A stretch of DNA of 64,000 nt from JAENVT01 sp963773085 (GCA_963773085.1 CAVYZS010000008.1:62001-126000), one strand, 5' to 3'. Positions 34,338 through 43,002 are shown, numbered from the stretch's first letter. Notes: generated by a model from the letters alone, not told the origin. Numbers and translations: made by a program.

Positions 34338-35930
34338 TCAGCCGGCGACGATCGGCAGGAGCGTCAGCTCCGGCTCGTCGCCTTCCAACCGCTGCAACCG
34401 GTACCGATTCTCGAACAGGGCAACCAGCGCTCCGTCACCGCGCGTGAGGATCCGGATGCCGCCGATTCGACGCAGACGCTCGCTGGATTCCTTGTCGGTC
34501 AGGCGAATCGCCTGATAGGGAGCCGAGAGGATTTCTGTCGGCGCGCCGAACTCGCTCCCCAAACGGTAGGCGAAGACTTCGAACTGCAGCTCGCCCACCG
34601 CCGCCAGAATCGTCTCCGATTCCCCGACGTCTGGGTCGCGCAACACTTGCACGACACCTTCCTCGTCGAGCTGAGCGAGCCCTTTGCGGAACTGCTTGAA
34701 GCGGCCATTGTCGAGCGGTCTGGCCCTGGCGAACACCTCGGGCGAGAACCTCGGAATCGGCGGGAACTCGACCGCCAACCCGGCGTACCCGGCGTCGAAC
34801 AGCGTGTCGCCGAGCTGCACGCCACTGGCGTTGACCAGCCCGACGACGTCGCCCGGGAAGGCTTCGTCGACGGTCTCTCGATCGGGTCCGAACGCAGTGG
34901 TGGCGTACTTCGTCGTCAGATCGCGACCCGTACGTTGGTTGGTCACGCTCATCCCGCGCTCGAACCTGCCCGAACAGATGCGGGCGAAGGCGATGCGGTC
35001 GCGGTGCGACGGATCCATGTTGGCCTGGACCTTGAACACGAACGCCGAGAACGGGCTGTCGAGCGCACGCGGCACATCGTCACGATCGAGGCGCGGCGAA
35101 GGCGACGGTGCCAGCTCGACAACGGCGTCGAGCAGCATGCGCACGCCGAAGTTGGTCAACGCCGATCCGACGAACACCGGGGTCGATTGTCCGGCGAGGA
35201 ACGATGGAAGATCGACGTCGGCGCCGATCGCGTCGAGCAACGAGCACTCGTCGAGGGAGGCCTTCCACGCCCGACTGTTCTCGGCGCTGCCAGCTGCGCT
35301 CGCCTCGGCGAGATCGGAGGTCTCCTCGGCTGCCGCCGACGCGCCTCGGGCCGTCCTGGTGAACTTGGTGTAGGTGCCGGTACGACGATCGATCAGGCCG
35401 CGAAAGTCTTCACCATCGCCGACCGGCCACGTCGCCGGCGTCGGACGGAGCTGGATCTGCTTCTCGATCTCGTCGAGCAGTTCGAGCGGGTTGCGGCCAG
35501 GCCGGTCGTACTTGTTGAGGAACGTGATCACCGGTAGGTTGCGCGAGCGGCAGACCTGGAACAGCTTCAGCGTCTGGGCTTCGATGCCTTTGGCAGCGTC
35601 GAGCACCATCACCACGGCGTCGACAGCGGACAGCACCCGATACGTGTCCTCGGAGAAGTCACGGTGCCCGGGCGTGTCGAGCAGGTTCATGATGTGATCG
35701 CCGTAGGGGAACTGCATCACGGTCGAGCTGATCGAGATGCCACGCTGTTGCTCGAGCTCCATCCAGTCACTGCGCGCCGATCGTCGCCCCTCGCGGGCGT
35801 GTACGGAACCGGCCTCTTGCACGGCGCCGGAGTACAGCAGGAACTTCTCGGTCAGCGTCGTCTTGCCGGCGTCTGGGTGGCTGATGATCGCAAAGGTGCG
35901 ACGGCGCGTGGCCTCGGCGATCTCGTTCAT
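34338..35930 (-). CDS. prfC: Peptide chain release factor 3
   Basis: Intact 530-residue translational GTPase that recycles RF1/RF2 after termination. GTPase motifs are SHPDAGKTTLTEKFLLYSG (P-loop), DTPGHRDFSEDTYRVLS (G3) and FLNKYDRPGRNPLELLDEIE (G4 NKxD). RF3-specific signs include VQEAGSVHAREGRRSARSDW and the switch region QQRGISISSTVMQFPY; later domains include FVFKVQANMDPSHRDRIAFA, RICSGRFERGMSV and VVQVLRDPDVGESETILAAV. There is a 30-residue Ala/Glu-rich insert near residue 200 (AEETSDLAEASAAGS). A TAGCCT box stands nine nucleotides before the ATG, suggesting a leaderless transcript. Confidence 0.93.
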   Translation of the reverse strand: MNEIAEATRRRTFAIISHPDAGKTTLTEKFLLYSGAVQEAGSVHAREGRRSARSDWMELEQQRGISISSTVMQFPYGDHIMNLLDTPGHRDFSEDTYRVLSAVDAVVMVLDAAKGIEAQTLKLFQVCRSRNLPVITFLNKYDRPGRNPLELLDEIEKQIQLRPTPATWPVGDGEDFRGLIDRRTGTYTKFTRTARGASAAAEETSDLAEASAAGSAENSRAWKASLDECSLLDAIGADVDLPSFLAGQSTPVFVGSALTNFGVRMLLDAVVELAPSPSPRLDRDDVPRALDSPFSAFVFKVQANMDPSHRDRIAFARICSGRFERGMSVTNQRTGRDLTTKYATTAFGPDRETVDEAFPGDVVGLVNASGVQLGDTLFDAGYAGLAVEFPPIPRFSPEVFARARPLDNGRFKQFRKGLAQLDEEGVVQVLRDPDVGESETILAAVGELQFEVFAYRLGSEFGAPTEILSAPYQAIRLTDKESSERLRRIGGIRILTRGDGALVALFENRYRLQRLEGDEPELTLLPIVAG

Positions 35931-35939
35931 GGCCGTTCG

Positions 35940-35945
35940 AGGCTA
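35940..35945 (-). promoter_or_regulatory. Probable -10 box (TAGCCT) for prfC
   Basis: On the minus strand TAGCCT ends nine nucleotides before the prfC ATG at 35930; no Shine-Dalgarno sequence intervenes. Confidence 0.4.
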
Positions 35946-35956
35946 CCGGCACCCAT

Positions 35957-35999
35957 GCGATGAGAGATGAGCCTCCCGGCGCGGCTCATCGCTCATCGC
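35957..35999 (-). terminator. Long hairpin between the XRE regulator gene and prfC
   Basis: Arms 35957-35973 and 35983-35999 are 17 bp and pair with one mismatch (gcgatgagagatgagcc against ggctcatcgctcatcgc), around a nine-base loop. Lying 24 bp after the regulator's stop and 12 bp before prfC's -10 box, it probably ends the regulator transcript. No U-tract follows, so the terminator assignment is tentative. Confidence 0.45.
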
Positions 36000-36022
36000 A
36001 CGGTCTTGGGGCAGGGTCAGGG

Positions 36023-36845
36023 TCAGGCGATGGTGCGCCAGGCGACCAGGCGCTCGGCGCTGTCGTCGCCGGGCACGGGCAACTGGCAGACGACACGCAG
36101 CCCAGGCCACTCGCTGGGCGTCAGCTGCTGGTATTCGAAGACCAGGTTGCCGGCACGGGGATGGGAGTACCGACGCAGTCGTGTCTGGAACTGGGCGACG
36201 TCGAGCTGCGGCCACCACTCGGCGAACTCCGGGCTGGCGGCGATCAGCCGCGCGATCAACTCCTCTACCTGGGGGTCGTGGCGCATCGCTGCGGTGCCGG
36301 AGCGGTATTCGGCCATGATCCGGCGGGCCTGAGCGGGCCAGTCGGCCAGGAGCCGTCGAGCATGCGGCTCGGCAAACACGACCCACAGCAGATTGCGGTC
36401 CTCGTCGGCCAGCCGATCGATGGTCGGGTAGAGCAGCGACTGCGGCCGATTCCAGGCCAGGAACTCCCAGCGTGGCCCGAGTACGTAGGCCGGCGCCGGC
36501 TCCATCGAGGTGATGAGACGGACCAATGCGTCGGGGGCGTGTTCGACCGTTTCGACCGGTTCACGTGATTCGCGTGCCGCCAGGGCCAGTAGGTGCTGGC
36601 GTGCCGCATCATCGAGGTGCAGGGCACGCGCCAGCGCTGTCAGCACGTCGACCGAGGCGTTGATCGGGCGGCCCTGTTCGAGCCAGGTGTACCAGGTCAC
36701 CGAGACCCCGGCGAGCATGGAGATCTCCTCGCGCCGCAATCCCTTGGTACGCCGTGAACGGCCTTCGGGCAGGCCGACGTCGGCGGGGGTGAGCGCGTCG
36801 CGGTGAGCGCGGCAGGAATGCGGCCAGCTCGTCACGGCGTGTCAT
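36023..36845 (-). CDS. XRE-family regulator with MmyB-like ligand-binding domain, one frameshift
   Basis: About 273 residues. N-terminal helix-turn-helix: MTRRDELAAFL, then after removing one C near 36812 RAHRDALTPADVGLP and TKGLRREEISMLAGVSVTWY, TWLEQGRPINASVDVLTALA. C-terminal MmyB_LBD domain: PAYVLGPRWEFLAWNRPQS, NLLWVVFAEPHARRLLADWP and LDVAQFQTRLRRYSHPRAGNL, ending VVCQLPVPGDDSAERLVAWR. Such regulators control small enzymes and transporters, commonly divergently transcribed. Here the divergent gene is the SMR-like membrane protein, and a pair of 9-bp direct repeats lies between them. The ATG at 36845 is the family's usual start. Confidence 0.85.
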
Positions 36846-36879
36846 CGGGCCATTCGATCACGCTGCAGGGTGCCGAGGC

Positions 36880-36950
36880 GTAGTGGTGTCGATACCCGCC
36901 TGAGGCATTCGTCACGTATCCAGAGGGCGCGTGGCGGGTCTGTAGTGGTG
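36880..36950. promoter_or_regulatory. Direct repeats GTAGTGGTG between the XRE regulator and the SMR gene
   Basis: GTAGTGGTG occurs at 36880-36888 and again at 36942-36950, 62 bp apart in the same orientation. The second copy lies 24 bp before the SMR ATG, directly ahead of its AGGAGG ribosome binding site (36965-36970). They are candidate sites for the adjacent regulator. Confidence 0.3.
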
Positions 36951-36974
36951 AAGCGACCAGCGAAGGAGGTGCGC

Positions 36975-37280
36975 ATGGTGACGATCATCATCGGTTCGTT
37001 GGCCTTCAGCGTCGGTGGCGCGTTCATGGGCCTCTCCGCCGGATTCACCCGGCTATGGCCGAGTCTGATCGTTGCCGCGTGCTTCGTCATCGGCGCCGGC
37101 TTCCTGGCCCGCGCCGTGTATCGCGGCGGGCTGAGCACGACCTACGTGGTCGGTCTCGGCATCGAGGCGGTGATCTCGGTCGGGATCGGCTTGGCGCTCC
37201 TGGGCGAGCGCCTGACCGGTGGCCAAGCCGCCGGCATCGCGATCATCCTGGTCGGGCTGGCCACCCTGAAGCATGGGTGA
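36975..37280 (+). CDS. Small multidrug resistance (SMR)-like membrane protein lacking the TM1 glutamate
   Basis: Intact 101-residue protein with four helices. The SMR hallmark SAGFTRLWPSLIVAACFVI between TM1 and TM2 aligns well with EmrE/SugE. But TM1 reads IIGSLAFSVGGAFMGL where the family has an invariant Glu (Glu14 in EmrE), and the YAxWxGxG motif of TM3 is replaced by TYVVGLGIEAVIS, which carries a different Glu. It may therefore not be a proton-coupled drug exporter; it may pair with another subunit or transport something else. AAGGAGGT precedes ATG at six nucleotides. Regulated probably by the divergent XRE protein. Confidence 0.75.
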   Translation: MVTIIIGSLAFSVGGAFMGLSAGFTRLWPSLIVAACFVIGAGFLARAVYRGGLSTTYVVGLGIEAVISVGIGLALLGERLTGGQAAGIAIILVGLATLKHG

Positions 37281-37303
37281 AACGCTCGCAAGCATGGGTG
37301 AAA
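37269..37303 (+). repeat. 14-bp direct repeat duplicating the SMR gene end
   Basis: aagcatgggtgaaa occurs at 37269-37282 and 37290-37303. The first copy encodes the last codons Lys-His-Gly and the stop of the SMR gene, so the second looks like a small local duplication of that end. Confidence 0.6.
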
Positions 37304-37350
37304 ACTCTGGCAAACACGGCTGATCCGCGGTTATCGGCAACAATGGGCGG

Positions 37351-38442
37351 GTGCTGTCACTCGACGCAATGCTGTCCGATCTGGAGTACCTCGTATCGGT
37401 CGAGTCTCCCTCGCACGACGTCGAGGCCATCACTCGATCAGCCGGGGCGGTTCATGATGTGATCAAGCGCAGGCTCGGCCACGAGGCCGAGTTGGTCGAC
37501 AGCGATGCTGGTCCACACGTCCACGCCCGGTTCGGGTCGGGGTCACGGGTGCTGATCGTCGGCCACCACGACACGGTGTTCCCGATCGGCGCCCTGGCGG
37601 CCAGACCGTTCGCCGTCAGCAACGGAAGGGCAACCGGGCCGGGGGTCTTCGACATGAAGGCGGGCATCGTTCAGGCGGTCCACGCGCTCTCGCTACTCGA
37701 CGACCTCGACGGTGTCGAGTTGTTGATCACCGCCGACGAGGAGGTCGGCTCGAAGACGTCGCGGGCGCTGATCGAGGAGCGGGCGCTGGCGTGCGGGGCC
37801 GTGTTGGTGCTCGAGCCCAGCGCCGACCGCGGTGCGCTGAAGACTGGGCGCAAGGGCACGGGAACATTCGAGGTGATCGTCCACGGTCGGGCGGCCCACG
37901 CCGGACTGGAACCCGAGAAGGGGATCAACTCGCTCGTCGCCGCTGCGCAGTTGATCACCAGGATCGCCACCTTCGGCGATCCTGCTACTGGGACCACCGT
38001 GACGCCAACGGTTGCCACGGCGGGCACGGCCGACAATGTCGTGCCCGCAATGACCCGGGTGCGCGTCGATGCCCGAGTCTCCGCTGCGGGTGAGAAGGAA
38101 CGAGTCGAGCGGCTGATGTCGACGCTGGCCAGCGACGTGCCCGGTGTGGGCGTCGAAGTGACCGGTGGCCTCGACCGACCTCCGATGCCCGAGTCCGCCT
38201 CGGCGAGCCTTTTTGCCGTTGCCCGGTCCGCCGCAGCGCAGGCGGGCCTCGACGAACTCAACGGCGTCACAGTGGGCGGTGGCAGTGACGGCAACTTCAC
38301 CGCAGCGATCGGCGTGCCGACCCTCGATGGCCTCGGTGCCGTCGGCGGTGGCGCCCACGCCGACCACGAGTACGTGGTGATCGACACGATGATCGACCGC
38401 TCGCGACTGGTCGCGGCGATCGTCGCCGAACTGCTCACCTAG
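37351..38442 (+). CDS. M20 family metallopeptidase (carboxypeptidase G2-like)
   Basis: Intact 363-residue zinc exopeptidase. Metal-site motifs are VLIVGHHDTVFPIG (His/Asp), GPGVFDMKAGIVQAVHAL (bridging Asp), LLITADEEVGSKTSR (catalytic and metal Glu pair), VLEPSADRGALKTGRKGTG and the late GGGAHADHEYV with the last metal His. The dimerisation domain has HGRAAHAGLEPEKGINSLVA. Closest in style to glutamate carboxypeptidase-type enzymes that release C-terminal Glu from peptides or folates. GTG 37351 is used; ATG 37369 is possible. No signal peptide, so it acts in the cytoplasm. Converges on argG with a 6-bp gap. Confidence 0.9.
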   Translation: MLSLDAMLSDLEYLVSVESPSHDVEAITRSAGAVHDVIKRRLGHEAELVDSDAGPHVHARFGSGSRVLIVGHHDTVFPIGALAARPFAVSNGRATGPGVFDMKAGIVQAVHALSLLDDLDGVELLITADEEVGSKTSRALIEERALACGAVLVLEPSADRGALKTGRKGTGTFEVIVHGRAAHAGLEPEKGINSLVAAAQLITRIATFGDPATGTTVTPTVATAGTADNVVPAMTRVRVDARVSAAGEKERVERLMSTLASDVPGVGVEVTGGLDRPPMPESASASLFAVARSAAAQAGLDELNGVTVGGGSDGNFTAAIGVPTLDGLGAVGGGAHADHEYVVIDTMIDRSRLVAAIVAELLT

Positions 38443-38448
38443 CGCCGA

Positions 38449-39780
38449 CTAGCGGGACGTGCCGTCGTCCAATTCCATCAAACCGCCGCTTCCGAGCGTG
38501 CCGGCGTTGCGATAGACGTCGAGCTTGGAGCGGCTGTCTTCGATGTCGAGGTTGCGCATCGTCAACTGGCCGATTCGGTCGAGCGGCCCGAACGCGGCGT
38601 CGTCGACCTTTTCCATGCTCAGCCGTTCCGGCGCGTAGGTGAGGTGCGGCCCGGTTGTGTCGAGGATCGAGTAGTCGTCGCCGCGTCGCAGGCGCAGCGT
38701 GACTTCGCCGGTGATCGCCGCGCCGACCCAACGCAGCAGCGGTTCGCGCAACATCAGGCTCTGCGGGTCGAACCATCGTCCTTCGTACAGCAGCCGGCCG
38801 AGGCGACGACCCATCGTGCGGTAGTTCTCGATGGTGTTCTCGTTGTGGATCGCCGTCACCAGTCGCTCATAGGCGATGTGCAGCAATGCCAGACCGGGGC
38901 CCTCGTAGATGCCGCGGCTCTTGGCCTCGATGATCCGGTTCTCGATCTGGTCGCTCATGCCCAGACCGTGACGGCCACCGACGGCGTTGGCCTCTTGCAC
39001 GAGCTCGACGGCCGACGCGAACTCGTTGCCGTTGATCGTCACCGGCCACCCCTCGTGGAATCCGACGGTGACGGTCTCGCCGGGGATGGCCACGTCGTGG
39101 CGCCAATGGGCGACACCCATGATCGGCCGGACGATCTCCATCGAGCTGCTCAGCTCCTCCAGCAGCTTGGCCTCGTGGGTGGCACCCCAGATGTTGGCGT
39201 CAGTGGAATAGGCCTTCTCGACGCTGTCGCGGTACGGGAGATCGTGGGTGATCAGGAACTCGCTCATCTCGGTCCGCCCGCCGAGTTCGGTGACGAAGTC
39301 GTGATCGAGCCACGGCTTGTAGATCCGCAACTGGGGATTGACCAGCAGTCCGTAACGGTAGAACCGCTCGATGTCGTTGCCCTTGTAGGTGCTTCCGTCG
39401 CCCCAGATGTCGACACCATCATCGTGCATCGCCCGCACCAACAAGGTGCCGGTGACCGCTCGTCCCAGCGGCGTGGTGTTGAAGTAGGTCTTGCCCGCCG
39501 TGGAGATGTGGAACGCGCCGCACTGCAACGCCATCAGGCCCTCGCGGACGAGCTCGGCGCGGCAGTCGATCAGCCTGGCCAGCTCGGCGCCGTACTGCTT
39601 GGCACGGTCGGGCACGCCGGTGAGGTCGGGCTCGTCGACCTGGCCGAGATCGGCGGTGTAGGCGCACGGCAGCGCGCCCCTGTGCCGCATCCAGGCCACG
39701 GCGGCCGAGGTGTCGAGACCGCCGCTGAACGCGATCCCGACGCGTTCACCCTGTGGTAGTGAGGTCAGCACCTTCGACAT
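38449..39780 (-). CDS. argG: Argininosuccinate synthase
   Basis: Intact 443-residue enzyme joining citrulline and aspartate with ATP in arginine synthesis. It is the longer type related to Escherichia coli ArgG: N-terminal VGIAFSGGLDTSAAVAWMRH (the ATP pyrophosphatase SGGLDTS loop), ALPCAYTADLGQVDEPDLTG, CGAFHISTAGKTYFNTTPLG, DDGVDIWGDGSTYKGNDIER and NPQLRIYKPWLDHDFVTELG. The C-terminus LMELDDGTSR is full. ATG 39780 is preferred to GTG 39786 because a TAGCGT box lies nine nucleotides upstream. It is not next to other arg genes; the divergent partner is glgA. Confidence 0.93.
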   Translation of the reverse strand: MSKVLTSLPQGERVGIAFSGGLDTSAAVAWMRHRGALPCAYTADLGQVDEPDLTGVPDRAKQYGAELARLIDCRAELVREGLMALQCGAFHISTAGKTYFNTTPLGRAVTGTLLVRAMHDDGVDIWGDGSTYKGNDIERFYRYGLLVNPQLRIYKPWLDHDFVTELGGRTEMSEFLITHDLPYRDSVEKAYSTDANIWGATHEAKLLEELSSSMEIVRPIMGVAHWRHDVAIPGETVTVGFHEGWPVTINGNEFASAVELVQEANAVGGRHGLGMSDQIENRIIEAKSRGIYEGPGLALLHIAYERLVTAIHNENTIENYRTMGRRLGRLLYEGRWFDPQSLMLREPLLRWVGAAITGEVTLRLRRGDDYSILDTTGPHLTYAPERLSMEKVDDAAFGPLDRIGQLTMRNLDIEDSRSKLDVYRNAGTLGSGGLMELDDGTSR

Positions 39781-39789
39781 AGACACGAG

Positions 39790-39828
39790 ACGCTACCGGC
39801 GATGACAGCTCTCTTCTTGGTTTACGCT
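39790..39828. promoter_or_regulatory. Divergent -10 boxes between argG and glgA
   Basis: The 54-bp gap carries TAGCGT on the minus strand (39795-39790), nine nucleotides before argG, and TACGCT on the plus strand (39823-39828), six nucleotides before glgA. With so little room, any -35 elements overlap, so the two promoters may interfere with each other. Confidence 0.45.
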
Positions 39829-39834
39829 GCGCCC

Positions 39835-41250
39835 GTGAAGGTGTTGTTCGCCTCGGCAGAGTTTGCCCCACTGGCCCGAGTCGGCGGGCTTGCCGCGGCG
39901 GCGGCGGGGCTGGTCGCCGAGCTCCGGCGCCAGGGCGTCGACGTGCACCTGGTCGTTCCCGATTACTTCACCACCCCACTCCAGCACGAGACCATTGTCG
40001 AGCTCGACGTGCCGGAGTGGGCCGGCCCGGCCAGGGCGCGCCACGGCACGCTGGAGAGCATCGGTCAGATCACCCTGATCGATGCCTACGGCATCGCCAA
40101 GAGCCATCCGTACCTCCAGCCCGACGGTGTCGGGTGGCCCGACAACGATCGCCGGTTCATGGCTTTCTCGGCAGCGCTCGCCGCGTTGACCGAGACCGTC
40201 GCACCCGACGTGTTGCACCTCAACGATTGGCACACCTGCGCGGCCTTGGGCCACCTTGCCGAACTGCCGCCGACGATGCTGACCATCCACACCCTTGGTT
40301 ACCAGGGACGCACCAATCCGGGTTGGTTGAAGACCCTGCCTCACCACGTCGCCGCCTTCGAGCAATGGGGCGACTGCAATCCACTGCTCGGGGGCATCCA
40401 CTTGGCCGATGTCGTCGTTGCCGTCAGTCCGAACTATGCGGCCGAGATCACGACACCCAACGGGGGATTCGGTCTCGACGGGCCTCTGCGGGACAAAGGC
40501 GACCGACTGGTCGGCATTCTCAACGGGATCGATACCGGGACGTGGGATCCGCAGACCGATCCGCACCTGCCAACACCGTTTTCGTCGACGGACCTCGGCC
40601 CGAAGGCATCGATGCGCACCGAACTCCTCGCGCGATACGACCTGGCGGACGGTGGGGGCCCGTTGCTGACGATGGTCACCAGGCTCGCCGACCAGAAGGG
40701 TGTCGATCTGCTCGTACCGATGGCGCCCTTCCTGCAACGTCTCGGGGCGACGCTGGTCGTGCTCGGCGACGGCGAGCAATGGCTCGCCGATGCACTCGGC
40801 TCGGCCGCGGCCAATCATCCCCGTCAGGTGGCTTTCGTCCGCGGATACGACGAGTCGCTGGCGCACCGACTGTTCGCCGGCGCTGACGTGTTTGCAATGC
40901 CGAGTCGTTTCGAGCCGTGTGGTCTGGCCCAGATGCAAGCGATGCGGTACGGCACGTTGCCGCTGGTCACCGACGTCGGCGGGCTGCACGACACCGTCAT
41001 CGATGTCGACGACTCTCCCACCTCGGGGACGGGCGTTGTAGTGCCCGAGGCCAGTGCCGTGGCGTTGATGGACGGGCTGCACCGGATGGTCAAGGCATAC
41101 TCGCAGCCGCGCCGTCGAGCCGCGATGCAGCGGCGCGGGATGGCCATCGACTGGTCGTGGCAGCGTCCGGCGGCGGCTCACATCGACTGGTACCGACGGC
41201 TGCTCGCCGAGCCAAGTCGAGAAACGTCTAACGTGCCGCAACATGGCTGA
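39835..41250 (+). CDS. glgA: Glycogen synthase (GT5 family)
   Basis: Intact 471-residue GT-B glycosyltransferase. N-terminal motif VKVLFASAEFAPLARVGGLA (KVGGL-type donor site, here RVGGL), VLHLNDWHTCAALGHLAEL, TIHTLGYQGRTNPGW, VVAVSPNYAAEI and GILNGIDTGTWDPQTD; C-terminal half TMVTRLADQKGVDLLVPMAP, DVFAMPSRFEPCGLAQMQAM (ExxxGxxQ nucleotide-binding motif) and YGTLPLVTDVGGLHDTV. It extends alpha-1,4-glucan chains from ADP-glucose made by the adjacent glgC. GTG 39835 fits both the family start and the TACGCT box; an in-frame upstream ATG at 39802 is unlikely. The end overlaps glgC by 8 bp. Confidence 0.93.
   Translation: MKVLFASAEFAPLARVGGLAAAAAGLVAELRRQGVDVHLVVPDYFTTPLQHETIVELDVPEWAGPARARHGTLESIGQITLIDAYGIAKSHPYLQPDGVGWPDNDRRFMAFSAALAALTETVAPDVLHLNDWHTCAALGHLAELPPTMLTIHTLGYQGRTNPGWLKTLPHHVAAFEQWGDCNPLLGGIHLADVVVAVSPNYAAEITTPNGGFGLDGPLRDKGDRLVGILNGIDTGTWDPQTDPHLPTPFSSTDLGPKASMRTELLARYDLADGGGPLLTMVTRLADQKGVDLLVPMAPFLQRLGATLVVLGDGEQWLADALGSAAANHPRQVAFVRGYDESLAHRLFAGADVFAMPSRFEPCGLAQMQAMRYGTLPLVTDVGGLHDTVIDVDDSPTSGTGVVVPEASAVALMDGLHRMVKAYSQPRRRAAMQRRGMAIDWSWQRPAAAHIDWYRRLLAEPSRETSNVPQHG
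41229..41234 (+). promoter_or_regulatory. Probable internal -10 box (TAACGT) for glgC
   Basis: TAACGT lies in the last codons of glgA and ends eight nucleotides before the glgC ATG. glgC could thus have its own leaderless transcript besides read-through from glgA. Confidence 0.35.
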
Positions 41251-42469
41251 GCCGAAGGTACTCGTGGTCGTTCTGGCCGGCGGTGAGGGAAGACGTTTGG
41301 CGCCGTTGACGGCGGACCGCGCCAAACCGGCGGTCCCCTTCGGCGGGACGTACAGAATCATCGATTTCGTGCTGTCGAACTTCGCCAATGCCCGGTACCT
41401 GAAGATCGTCGTGCTCACCCAGTACAAGAGCCACAGCCTCGACCGGCACATCAGTCAGACGTGGCGTTTCTCGACGCTGCTCGGCAACTACGTCACGCCG
41501 GTGCCGGCACAGATGCGCCGCGGCCCACAGTGGTTCAGCGGCTCGGCCGATGCGATCTACCAGAACCTCAACCTGATCAGCGACGAACGCCCCGACATCG
41601 TCTGCGTGTTCGGCGCCGATCACATCTACCACATGGATCCGCGCCAGATGGTCGAGCACCACCTCGCCGTCGGCGCCGGTGTCACGGTGGCGGCCATCCC
41701 CGTGCCGGTTGCCGAGGGGTCGCAGTTCGGGATCATCGAGGCATCCGCCGCCGGACAGATCATCGAGTTCCACGAGAAGCCGGCCAACCCGCCGACGATG
41801 CCCGGCGACGCGTCGAGGGTGCTGGCGTCGATGGGCAACTATGTGTTCGACACGCAGACGCTGATCGATGTGGTCAGCCCGACCGGTACCGACACGATCG
41901 CCACCGATATCGGCGGCGACGTCATCCCGACGCTGACCGAGGCCGGCGTTGCCCACATGTACGACTTCTCGACCAATGTCATCCCCGGGCAGGCCGAGCA
42001 CGAGCGCGGCTACTGGCGCGACGTCGGAAGCCTCGACGCCTACTACGAGGCGAACATGGACCTCATTGCGCCCGTCCCACCCTTCAGCCTGTACAACGGC
42101 GAGTGGCCGGTCTACAGCCTGCAACTCCCGTTGCCGCCGGCCAAGATCGACCACGGTCCGGGTGGCGAACGGCCGATGATCGACAACAGCCTGTTGTGTG
42201 CCGGTTCGATCGTGTCGGGCGGCAAGGTCGAGCGTTCGATCCTCGGGCCGGAGACCTACGTTGACGCGTCCGCCGTCGTCAGCGAGTCGATCCTGTTCCC
42301 TGGGGTGCGTGTCGGGCCGGGGGCCAGGCTGCACCGCTGCGTGATCGACAAGAACGTGGATATCCCGGCCGGTCGCTCGATCGGGCACGACCTCGAGGCC
42401 GACCGTGAGGAGTTCGTTCTCAGCGATCGCGGGGTGGTGGTGGTCGAGAAGGACCGCAGGCTCAGCTGA
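41243..42469 (+). CDS. glgC: Glucose-1-phosphate adenylyltransferase
   Basis: Intact 408-residue enzyme making ADP-glucose, the committed step for glycogen. Motifs: VVLAGGEGRRLAPLTADRAK (nucleotidyl-transfer loop), AVPFGGTYRIIDFVLSNFAN, VCVFGADHIYHMDPRQMVEH, FGIIEASAAGQIIEFHEKPA, MGNYVFDTQTL and YWRDVGSLDAYYEANMDL (catalytic Asp). The left-handed beta-helix C-terminal domain is represented by SIVSGGKVERSILGPETYVD. It follows glgA in an overlapping operon. Confidence 0.95.
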   Translation: MAEPKVLVVVLAGGEGRRLAPLTADRAKPAVPFGGTYRIIDFVLSNFANARYLKIVVLTQYKSHSLDRHISQTWRFSTLLGNYVTPVPAQMRRGPQWFSGSADAIYQNLNLISDERPDIVCVFGADHIYHMDPRQMVEHHLAVGAGVTVAAIPVPVAEGSQFGIIEASAAGQIIEFHEKPANPPTMPGDASRVLASMGNYVFDTQTLIDVVSPTGTDTIATDIGGDVIPTLTEAGVAHMYDFSTNVIPGQAEHERGYWRDVGSLDAYYEANMDLIAPVPPFSLYNGEWPVYSLQLPLPPAKIDHGPGGERPMIDNSLLCAGSIVSGGKVERSILGPETYVDASAVVSESILFPGVRVGPGARLHRCVIDKNVDIPAGRSIGHDLEADREEFVLSDRGVVVVEKDRRLS

Positions 42470-42995
42470 CCGTGTGGGCGTCGCCCACTCGACGGTACAT
42501 ACCCGCCAATGCTGCGATGCTGATGCACAACGCGGCCCCGGCGAGGACCAGTTCGACGACGGCTATCCAGCGGACCCTGCCGAGGTCGCCGATGCCGATG
42601 GCGGCACCCAATGCTGCGACACCGATGCCGAGGTAGGGCGCGTAGCGCCAGTTGGAGATCGCCGCGATGGTCACGATGATCGGTCCGTAGAACGGCAGGA
42701 GCTGGAACAACAGCAGGCGTGGTTCGGCGTCGGGGCCGAGCCACCAAGTCGACAGTCCGATCACCCGCGATGCCTCCCACACGGCGGCCGTGCCGACGAC
42801 CACCAGCGCCCAACCCAGTCCGAAGACCAGACGCCACCCAGGGCTCAACTGGCCGGCCAGTCTGGCTGGCCGAACCAACGGTACAGCGGGCGCATCCGGC
42901 GGTTCGAACGGCGGTGGGGGCGGGGGCAAGGTCGATTCCCGAGCTTCCGGAGACGGCGGCGCGAGTTGAGCGTCGGTGGTCGTGCCGGGGTCCAT
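42462..42995 (-). CDS. Hypothetical membrane protein with proline-rich N-terminus
   Basis: Unrecognised 177-residue protein. Residues 1-45 are Pro/Ala/Glu-rich and cytosolic-looking (ESTLPPPPPPFEPPDAPA), followed by four or five hydrophobic segments: LVFGLGWALVVVGTAAVWEA, LLFQLLPFYGPIIVTIAAIS, YLGIGVAALGAAIGIGDLG and IAVVELVLAGAALCISIAAL. The ATG at 42995 has a TAGCGT box seven nucleotides upstream. Its end overlaps the convergent glgC by 8 bp. No homology-based function can be claimed. Confidence 0.7.
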   Translation of the reverse strand: MDPGTTTDAQLAPPSPEARESTLPPPPPPFEPPDAPAVPLVRPARLAGQLSPGWRLVFGLGWALVVVGTAAVWEASRVIGLSTWWLGPDAEPRLLLFQLLPFYGPIIVTIAAISNWRYAPYLGIGVAALGAAIGIGDLGRVRWIAVVELVLAGAALCISIAALAGMYRRVGDAHTVS

Positions 42996-43002
42996 TACTG
43001 GC

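Noticed and set aside
39793..41451. 552-codon open frame on the minus strand
   Set aside because: Antisense to glgA/glgC; sequence is unlike any protein family and follows from high-GC codon bias.
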